From the NCBI GenBank assembly GCA_026770595.1, contig MU634377.1, positions 1 to 12,764 on the forward strand: a stretch of DNA of 12,764 nucleotides. The letters run 5' to 3'. Shown here in pieces: positions 1-9,200 of this stretch (positions are counted from its first letter, which is position 1; every line of letters starts with the position of its first letter). Below the pieces are notes generated by a model. That model was not told the DNA's origin, made no database searches, and saw only the letters and a program-made list of their open reading frames with translations. The stretch comes from Ochromonadaceae sp. CCMP2298 (taxonomy: Eukaryota; Sar; Synurophyceae; Ochromonadales; Ochromonadaceae). The position numbers were made by a program, and so were the translations under genes.

Positions 1-241
1 CAGTTCAACCGAGGGTGACTGACTTGAAGAGAAGGATCATGTCACTTCAAGAGACAACTGGGACAAGCTGCCTCCTGTCCATCGCTGACATATCTGAGCG
101 ATCTTCACGAGCACGCGCTTGCCTGACCTGACAGCTTCGTGTCCAGCAGCAGAAGGAGTTCCCAGTGTTGAAGGGAAAAGCAGTTCTTGCTTCCCGCAAT
201 ACTCGTGGTTCCGCCTTCGGCTAACCCTCGGCTAATTCAAC
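1..241 (+). promoter_or_regulatory. 5' leader / promoter-proximal region of VPS13
   Basis: This stretch precedes the VPS13 start codon. The reading frame of VPS13 is closed by TAA at 233-235, nine bases before the ATG, so the protein cannot extend further upstream without splicing. The bases just before the ATG give a favourable start context, with A at -3 and G at +4. I see no TATA box or other convincing core promoter element. The octamer TCGGCTAA occurs twice close to the start (about 218-225 and 228-235). The transcription start cannot be placed from sequence alone, so the split between promoter and 5' UTR is unknown. Confidence 0.55.
39..131 (+). other. Possible upstream ORF (30 codons) before VPS13
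   Basis: An ATG at 39-41 opens a 30-codon frame that closes with TGA at 129-131, about 110 bases before the VPS13 ATG and in a different frame. If transcription starts left of position 39, ribosomes would meet this ORF first, and it could reduce or regulate VPS13 translation. The peptide resembles nothing I know, and a 30-codon frame is common by chance. It matters only if RNA data show that the leader covers it. Confidence 0.25.
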
Positions 242-3200
242 ATGGCCAAAAGTCTGCTGCTGAACGTCCTGGTCGATGTGCTGGGCAACTATGTGGAGGG
301 CCTTTCCAAGGAAAACCTCAAGGTGGGCGTGTGGAGCGGTACCATCGAGCTGCACAACCTGAAGCTGCGGGCCACCGCCCTGGATGATCTCAACCTACCC
401 ATCAAGGTGGAGAGGGGCTCGCTGAAGAGGCTGCAGGTCAAGATTCCGTGGGCGAACTTGGAATCTAAGCCCGTAACGGTCATTCTCGATGGCATATATC
501 TGCAAGCCGGGCCGCTCGATCTGCACGATCTGAAGCCCGAGGACTCTCAGCGGATGATCCTCTCTCTCAAGCGCAAGCGCATCCAGGAGGCGGAGCAGCG
601 CATCATGGCGATGGTGCGCGCTGAGGACATCCACGCGAAGGCCAAGAAGGTCACCTACATCCAGCAGCTGACCACCAAGATCATCGACAACCTCGAGGTG
701 GTGCTGACCAACGTGCACATCCGCTACGAAGACGCGGTCTCCATACCCCGCCAGATCTTCTCCTGCGGCGTCACCATCGAGTCTATATCTCTCAATACCA
801 CTGACGCCAACTGGTCACCGGCCTTCGTCAGCCGCGGAGCTCGTCTGAAAGAGACCGCTATCCACAAATTGGGCACGATGGAGAACTTCGCCCTCTACTG
901 GAACACTTCCATCGACTGCACTGCAGACCTCAGCCCGACCCAGTGGGAGGACAGGATGCGCAGTCTAGTCTACCGCAGCGAGGAGGTCGCTGTACCCGTA
1001 CCCGAGACAATGCTGCATATGCTCGCACCCCCCAGCCGCTATTCCATGCAGGTGGTGCACAGAGAGACAGCCACTGAGACCACCCCCAACCTAGACGTCA
1101 CTCTGGAGAGCACCACGCTGCCCTTCTACCTGCGCGACGACCAGTTCCAGCAGCTGCGCACGATCGGCGCCCACTTCGCAGACCTTGACCGCCGCAAGCT
1201 GCTCATCACCCACCGCCCCCCGCAGCGCCCCACCCAAGACCCGCGCGGCTGGTGGCACTACGCGTACTCGCTGATCACTGGGAGAGACTCGATTTGTCAA
1301 AACAAGTTCGTGATGGCTACCGCTTGCCTGCGGGCACGGGGTGAGTACACGGCCTACTGCCGCAAGAAGCTGGTGCGCCAGGAGCTGCTGGACTTCGCCG
1401 CGGACGAGAGTGCCGCCTACCTGGAGGAGCTGGAGAAGATCAAAGCGATTGAGGAGTCCCTGCCCCTCAGCGCGCTGCTTGCTTTTTGCCAGGTCGCTGC
1501 GAGCGAGGCGGTGCTGGAGGTCAGCAGGCTGCGGGCAGACACAGCGCTCATGAAAAGCTACCTCGACAGCCAAGCGGCTCCAGTAAAGACTAGTTTCTGG
1601 GGCTACACGAAGAAAGAGGCTGGGGGTGGGGCTGGGGCTGGGGCTGGGATTGCGACCCCCAAGAAGAGTATGTTTGGGTCGATGTTTGGGTCCAAGAGTA
1701 AGACCGAAAAGGCCGCGGATAAGGCCGAGAAGGCGGACAAGGCGAAAGGCGCACCCAAAGAGGACTGGTCGGAGACGGGCTCTGTGACGAGCGAGGACGA
1801 GGCGGACGAGCGGCTGATGGACGACATCTCCTCCATGCTGGAGAAATACTCGCAGGAGGCCTCAGCAGCCGAGGACGGGTCGTTCACCCTGCAGGCGCGG
1901 CTGAAGACCTCCATGCTGCTGACAGTGCAGACGGCGGATGAGCCCATAGCCCTGCTGCTGATGACGCTGCGCTCGCTGGTGGAGATGCGGCACGGGAACC
2001 CCAGGGTGGTGATGGAGATGGACAACTTCTCGCTGGAGGACCTGATCTCCCCCAGCCCCATACATCGACACATAATCTCGGCCATACAGGGACAGGGAAG
2101 GAGGAACAGCGGGTATGTAGAAGGCTCCTCTGTTGAGCGGGGGCGGGCGGACGAGGGGGTAACTATTCCCCCCATCGACGAGGAGTCTGGAGATGTGCCC
2201 TTTGCGTTGTGCTTCGAGTCGGACGGAAAGGGGGCCCTGCTGCGCCTCAAGGCCATGCCTCTGCGTATAGTGCTGAACGAGAAGTGCGTCAACAAGCTAC
2301 TGCAGGTGGTGAGCAGCCCTACACAGACCAACCTCAGGCTCCGCAGTATGCAGGACTTTACGGCGGAGATTGGGCTGCCCAGCGCGATGTTGACCACGGT
2401 GTGCATGGAGGTGTATGCGCCTACCTTCATTGTACCCGAGGAGTTCGACGTGGACGGCGGCTGCCTGCTTTTGGACACCGGCAAACTGCGAATTAACGGC
2501 AGTCTGGGGCCGGACGGGATGTCCTGGGATGTGCTGCTGCTGGCAGTGAACGTGGGCATGCCTCTTAGTATGACTGAGTCCAAGTCAGGGGGCATAGAGG
2601 GCACAGAGGGGACAGAGACAGAGACAGCGTACCTCGTGCAGCCCTTCGATGTAGTGCTCAGTGCGCGTATGAGCCCACTGGGGAAGGCGGACATCATAGT
2701 GGACGTGGCGGTGACTCCCTACATCATTGCACAGCTGGATGCGGAGAAGATAGTGAGATTGAAGATAGTGCTGGATGCCGTGCTGCGATCTGTGGCGGCC
2801 CCAGTACCACCACCGAGTAGCCCCAGAAGCCCCAGAAGCCCCAGTAGCACCGCTACCACGGCGGTGGTCTCAGTCTTGACTCCCCTGCTCGATGCTCGCT
2901 TAACGCAGTCGCTGACGGAGGGGCCGGACATACACCGCAGCAAGATCCTGCTCTCCCTCGCCATCCCCCTGGCCAAGGTGTGTCTGCACATAGGGCCCGG
3001 CCACACGGCGGAGCTGTCCCTCAGCAGTATCGAGATAGTGGTACTGAAACGGGCGCTGGATATGAGCATCGAGCTGGACTGGAGCAATATAGCTCTCACA
3101 GACTCGAAGCGGCCCATACAGTACAGGTCTATCCTGTGGACAGAGGTGCCAGGGGAGGGCGCCCCCTCGCTAAGGGGAGCCAAAGTGCCGAAGTTCTCGA

Positions 3201-6200
3201 TGCTGACTATGAGCAGCCCGCAGTCCCCGCACTTCACGGGCAACCAGAGCGAGATCCGGCTCGTGTTCCAGCACCTCTATGCGGGCATCGACGACGTCTC
3301 GACACTGCGCTATGTGCCCTTCATGTCACACATCATCGGCCACTATAACGCATACATGGCGAGAGAGCACGCCCCAGTTCCGATGCAAGGTGGGGGTGCT
3401 CGCAGGAGTGCACCCCTCGCGCGCTTTGCCGGATCTCTGGTTTCGTTTTCTATGCAAAGTGTCTCCATGACGCTGCTGCAGGACGTGGGGGCCGTACCGG
3501 GTGCTGCGTACGAAGACGCCTTCAAGGCTGAGCTGACAGAGCTAGCTGTACGCATGGAGGCGAGTACGGAGGTGCAGAAAGAGGTGCACCTGAGGATACG
3601 CTCGTTCGACATAAAGGACGTGAGGGAGACCAGCAGCGCCTTCGTGTTCAACACGCTGCTGCAGAAGAACACCCTTTTGCTGCCCTCCCTCGCTACGCAG
3701 TCTGGGGACATCCTCACCCTCACACTGAAGCAGGAGAAGATCCTCACCCTAGTGGAGGTGCTGCTGCAGGACGTCACCAGCTACGTCTCTGTCGACATCA
3801 TACTCAGCTTCGTCGAGTCCATCCTAGCCAACGCGGGGGCATTCAGCCAGGTGCTGGCTGCGCTCAATGACGACCGCCTGATCAACGAGCTGGCCTCGCT
3901 ACGCCCCGTGCAGGTGGCTGAGAACAAATCGCTCAGTCTTGTGCTGCGCGTGGTGAACCCCCGACTGCTGCTGCTGGAGGATCCGACCAAGGCCACGACT
4001 AAGGCTATCGTGTCCGACTGCGGTATCGTCTTCTCGCTGATGAAGGACACCACTTGCGAGGGGGGGCTGGTGGAGGTGCGGGACAGCCTGCACTGCGCAC
4101 TGCAGGACGCGTCTGTGTTCGTGTCCTCGAATCTGGCCGAGAACCTGATCCCGCACAAGATCGTGTCCCCCACAGGCCTGGACGTGCACATGCAGAGGCA
4201 GTCCACTAACGGCATCGCCACCTCTGCACTGCTGACTGTGTCTAGCGAGGACATCCGCTGTCGCGTGTCCATCAATGATATCGTGCTGACCATCTCTATA
4301 CTCGCACGAGCCAAGCTGAACAAGAGCAAAAGGGCGCAGGGGCAGGGACAGGAGCCCCAGGGCAGGTCCAATGCGCAGGAGCAGGTGCCGCAATCCCTGA
4401 CCGTGCTCAATCTACGCCTGCAACTGGGGGCCATCAGTGTGGTGTTGCTGAACGATATTCGCAACCAAAATTTGCCCATGCTGCGCTGCGTGCTGGAGGG
4501 TGCGGACTTCAAGGCTGACGGTGCGAGGGACCTGACAGGGGACGGGTCTTGGGTTATGGGAGCGGACTACTACAACGCACTGCTGGCTAGGTGGGAACCC
4601 ATCCTGGAGAGCTGGAGTCCCGACCTGAGCTTCATCAGAGACACAAACGGCTCTGAGTTCACCGTCTCCACTGCGGGGGCCATGCAGCTCAACGTGACAG
4701 GCACCATGTGCAAGTGCGTGTTCACCTCCGTCGCACTGGTCTCCAAACTGGCAGAGGACGCGCGGGAGAGGGAGGTAACGGGGTCGAGCAGGGGCAGGCC
4801 CCCCCTCCTGGTACGTAATGAGCTAGGCATCCCCATCGAGCTGCGGGACAGCCGCACCCAGCAGAGTCTAGGCGTGCTGGGTAGCGAGCCCTTCGCTGTG
4901 CCTGCCTACGAGATGGAGCAGGTAGGCTCTTGGAAGGATCGCGCCCAGCTGCCCAGCTTCCCCGACCTCTTCGACCTGTACCTAGACGCCCGCCTGCCAG
5001 TCCTGCAAGCCCCCCTGGCAGCCACCAAGCCCCGTTCTTACCAGTTCCACCCACACGTGAGGGGGAAGCGAAACCTGCAGAGTGAGCCCATAATAGAGGA
5101 GGTGTTCGAGAACGAGCGCTACTACCCGCTGAGAATGTTTTGGGGCGCGCCGTGGACAGATGTGAGCGACCCGCCTAGATGGACGGACAGCAGGGCGGTG
5201 AAGGGCAATAGCCCGCAGGAGGTGCGTCTACCTGAGGGCTGGGTGTGGCTGGACCCTGCCTGGAGATTGGACGTGGGCATAGTGGGGGTGGAGACTGATA
5301 AGGAGGGGTGGTTCTGTGCAGCCAACTTCGCCTCGCTGTCCTCCCTCAAGGCAAAGCGTAGGGTACAGGATACGCTGGACGTGGTGCGGCGCAGGCGATG
5401 GGTGCGCACACGCGCGCCCAGAAAGTCCCCCGAGGGGGAGGTGGTCAAGCCCATACCAGTGCTGTGGGAGGTGCACGTCAACGGCGACGAGTCGAGGGAG
5501 GTGGTTATCAGCTCCGGCCTGAGTGTGCACAACGCCTGCGGGGCGGATCTGGAGGTGGAGATGCTGGGGGCGGAGTCCAAGGTGATGGAGGAGACAGCGG
5601 AGCACATGTTCGCAGTGGACCAAGACTGCACAGAGTACGTGCCCTCTGCGATCGCCAGCTTCGACCATGTGAGGATACGGCGCCGGGTCTCTGGAGCGTC
5701 TCACGGCTGGACGGAGCGCGTGTGCTGCCGCCTGAAGACCGACGAGATCTCCAAGGTCTTCACTTCCTTAAAGCGGGTCAGCTCGGGCGACGCCTCAGGT
5801 GCCTTCACCTTCTACACGGTGTTCGTGGAGCAGCGGGGCAGACAGGTGATGATCTCAGTCTCACCCGTGGTAACCCTGTGCAACGCCCTGCCCTGCATGG
5901 TCTGCGTAACTTTCGCAAATCGGGACTCTGGCGAGGTGGCAGTGGTGGAGCCGGGGGATGTGTCTGGCACCTCCAGGGTCAGTGTGGACAAGCCCCTCGA
6001 CCTCAGCCTGGCCATAGGCAGCTATTCCTCCCTCTCTGCGGTAAAGTTCAGCAAGCTGGGGAAAGAGACGGTGGTGTGGCTGAAAAGCGCAGAGGCAGGG
6101 GCAGAGGAGCTGCTGTGCGTGACTGTCAAGCTGGCCACTAGCGAGCTCGGTGTGCAGCAGTTGTCAGTGTACAGTGTTTATCTGCTAGTGGATCAGTCGG

Positions 6201-9200
6201 ACTGTGCGATCGTCATCAAGAGCGACACTAGCGAGACGCCCTCTCCCGCAGGCCTGATCAGCCAGAGCGAGTTCGTGGACAGGAAGTCGTACCAAAACGA
6301 GGGCAAGTTCCTGCGCCGCAGCATAGTGGAGCAGCTGGCTGAATGTCCCGATATCAAACCTGCCTGGACTGCCGGCCTGGGGGGGGTGACGATGTTCCAA
6401 GCAGGGGGTGAGAACAGGATCGCTTTGGGGGTTAACTGTGGCGGGGGCTGGCTGGACCTATCCCTGGACTCGCTAGATGCCAACAAGAGCGCGGTGGAGG
6501 TTGAGGACGAGAACAGCAAGAGGGGGTACCGCCTAGCTCTGAGCGTGGCGCCCCTACTAGGCCCACTGGGGGTGCGTGTGCTGCGTGTGGCGCCTTGCTT
6601 TATGGTGGTGAACTACATGGACGAGGGGATCGACTTCCTGCACCCCACCATGGAGACATGGGATCCCGAGCGCATCTTCGCTGTGCCCCCTAAGGCCTCC
6701 AGGAGCTGGCACCGGCCTGCAGTCTACCCCGGCACTGCTATGCGCCTGCGCTGCGAGTCCTCTGCCCCCAGTGTGGGCTGCGTGGACATCAACGAAATAG
6801 GGACCACCCTGATGGTTCTGCCGCGCAAAGAAGCCAAGCCAGGGTTGCTTATCGTGGCCCACGTGGAGGTGAAGTTCTCAGATCCGGCGGACCCCTCGTA
6901 CATAACGGTGGTCATCTGGAGGTCAGCTGCCACCCCTGCGGAGGGGACTGGGAGCCTTGGGGATGCTGTAAGCATGAGTAGTGTGGGTGAAGGTGTTGTG
7001 GCTGTGGCTGGTGCTGGTGGTGCGGGGTCTATCAACACCAGCATCGTGGGTCTGTCCATACGAAACGACTCCCAGGTACCGCTGCTCGTAACGCAGGACG
7101 GCGTAGCGGACCTCTTCAAGACCAAGCTGCCCGGCACTGCGAAGAAGTTCGAGCTTCAGTGCGATCCTGGCCAGTGGCTGCCTTACGGGTGGACTGACTG
7201 TGCTGCGGGGAGCTCGCTGCTCATCACAGCAGGCTCCTCAGTCCTAGTAGTCGACACGCTCGTTGTTAACACGCTCATACCCATGGGCGACCTGGGCGTG
7301 GTGGTGAAGACCTGGGGCAACGGCAAGGTGGTACACGTCATTGCCCCAGACAAGTTCAGCAACCACCTCGTAGACACTCCCAACCTAGACATCGATCTCC
7401 GCAGCAAAGACCTACGTCTGAAGTTGGTTTTTAAGACCATCGGGGTGTCTTTAATGGCCGAGCGCCCCCTACGTAAGGAGTTTTTGAGCATCTACGTGGA
7501 GAATTTCGAGGTAGTGTTGCACAAACTGCAGCAGTCAGCGTACGAAAACGCGATGACCAATCTGGAGGTCAGTGCTAGAGACGTGCATTGCGACAACTAC
7601 TCAGAGACGTGCGTCTACCCCGTGCTGCTCACCAGCATCAACTCAGACCAGCGCATTCGGGCAGAGAAGAGGCGCAGGCGGGACCGCGGCGACATGCAGG
7701 ACCAGGACTCCGATACCACCTCTGACGTGAACGATGAGTACAAGGACTTTTTACAGTTCTCTCTGGCCAGTGAGGTGCCCCGCGGCCAGACCGCTGTGGT
7801 GTTGAAGTACGTGGCGTTCCGGATGCTGGAGTTGAAGTTAGCCGTAGACTCCTCAAGCATCCTGCTGTTCCTCATGGACGTACAGAAGGACCTCGAGCCA
7901 TCCCTGTACCTCCTAGACGAGGCGGACAAACACGCCCAAAGGAAGTACCTCGCTCAGTTCAACGCCTCCACCCTCTCTGCGCAGCTAGACAGCAGCGTGG
8001 ATGTGGAGGGGGTGTTCTTGAAAGCGCAGGCGCACAAGTTCTTCTTCGAGACGCTCGTCATCCACCCCATCAAGATCACCGCCACCTTCGCACCCACCGC
8101 TCTGCCGCCCACCCAGCAGCCCCCGCACCACACCAGCGGGCTGAGGCTGCTGCAGGACGTGGCGGTCACGATGGAGGACGTACAAGTCAGGATAAGCTCC
8201 TTCATAGTCAGGAACGCCATGGAGTCCACCGCCTCTATGCGGCAGCGCATCGTGGCCAAGACCGTGGCAGAGCTGAAGTCTCAGGTTATATCCCTAGCGG
8301 GCAACTTTCTGGGTTCTTTGACATTCCTGGGTAAGCCTGCTGGACTTTACAAGAACATCGGCTCAGGCGTGCAGGACTTTTTCTACGAGCCCTACCTGGG
8401 CAGCATGGAGAGCCCCTCTGCATTCGTGCTGGGCCTGGGCAAAGGCACCGGCTCGCTGATCTCCGGAGTGGCCTCGGGCGTTTTAACATCTGCCGCTACC
8501 ATCGTAGGCACCGCAACAGGCACAGTGGCATCTGTGGCATCGGGTGTGGCTGGCCTGGGGGGGGGTGATAGGTACATGCGCAGAAGGGAGGAGACCCAGC
8601 GCGCAGCCAAGGTGGCCCAGGGGGGCGTGCTGGGGGGGCTGCAGGCGGGGGGGGAGAGCATGTTCAGCGGGGTCTACAGTGGGGTATCGGGTCTGGTTAC
8701 CAAGCCCTACAAGGAGGGGAAGAAGGCCGGCGCATTGGGGTTCGTCAAGGGCATAGGGCTGGGGCTGGTGGGTGTCGCCACGAGGCCAGTGCTGGGCATT
8801 ACTGACGGAATCTCAAATGTGGCGGCCGGTTTCACGCAGCAATTGCAGCAGAGCTCGGGTGCCCCAGCAGTCGCCTCCCATGCCCGCCCCGCCCGCGCCC
8901 TAGAGCGCGCAGACCCGCAGGACGGGTCAAACGCCAGTCTGCTGCTGGTGCCTCTGAATCTGTGGGCGTGCGAGGGGCAGAAGTACGTACTGCGAAAAGC
9001 CCTCGAGCGCTCCTACAAGGATGCCTTTCTGGCCTCCGCTAGTTTGGGTTTCCAAGCTGCGCCGGGCAGACCACCCGAGGCGCCCTGCGGCGTGGTTTTG
9101 AGCGAGCGCTACCTGTTCCTACTGAACCGCCAGCAGCACAAGGTGTGGGAGATACCCTGTCCTGAGCTGTCGCACATCCTGTTGGGGGGGGATGGGCGCA

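Noticed and set aside
187-387. 66-codon frame overlapping the VPS13 start
   Set aside because: It starts at a TTG, not an ATG, and runs out of phase across the chorein domain.
2438-2458. EEFDVDG (residues 733-739) as an FFAT-type VAP-binding motif
   Set aside because: It lacks the second aromatic residue of the core and sits inside the bridge region, so it does not match FFAT well enough.
1603-2697. Long minus-strand open frame (364 codons) opposite VPS13
   Set aside because: It is Ser-rich with no recognisable domain and lies wholly under conserved VPS13 coding sequence. GC-rich codon use on the coding strand keeps the antisense frame open.
3781-4512. Minus-strand open frame (243 codons) opposite VPS13
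   Set aside because: Same explanation: an antisense shadow of the VPS13 frame across the LLLLEDPT region, with no domain-like composition.
5398-6141. Plus-strand frame (247 codons) overlapping VPS13 in another phase
   Set aside because: Arg/Gly-rich translation typical of an out-of-frame reading of GC-rich coding DNA. The VPS13 frame here carries conserved VAB modules.
8450-8575. Gly/Ala/Val-rich segment as a transmembrane helix
   Set aside because: It lies in the ATG2_C-like amphipathic region, where hydrophobic Gly/Ser/Ala-rich helices are normal for VPS13 and associate with membranes without spanning them.
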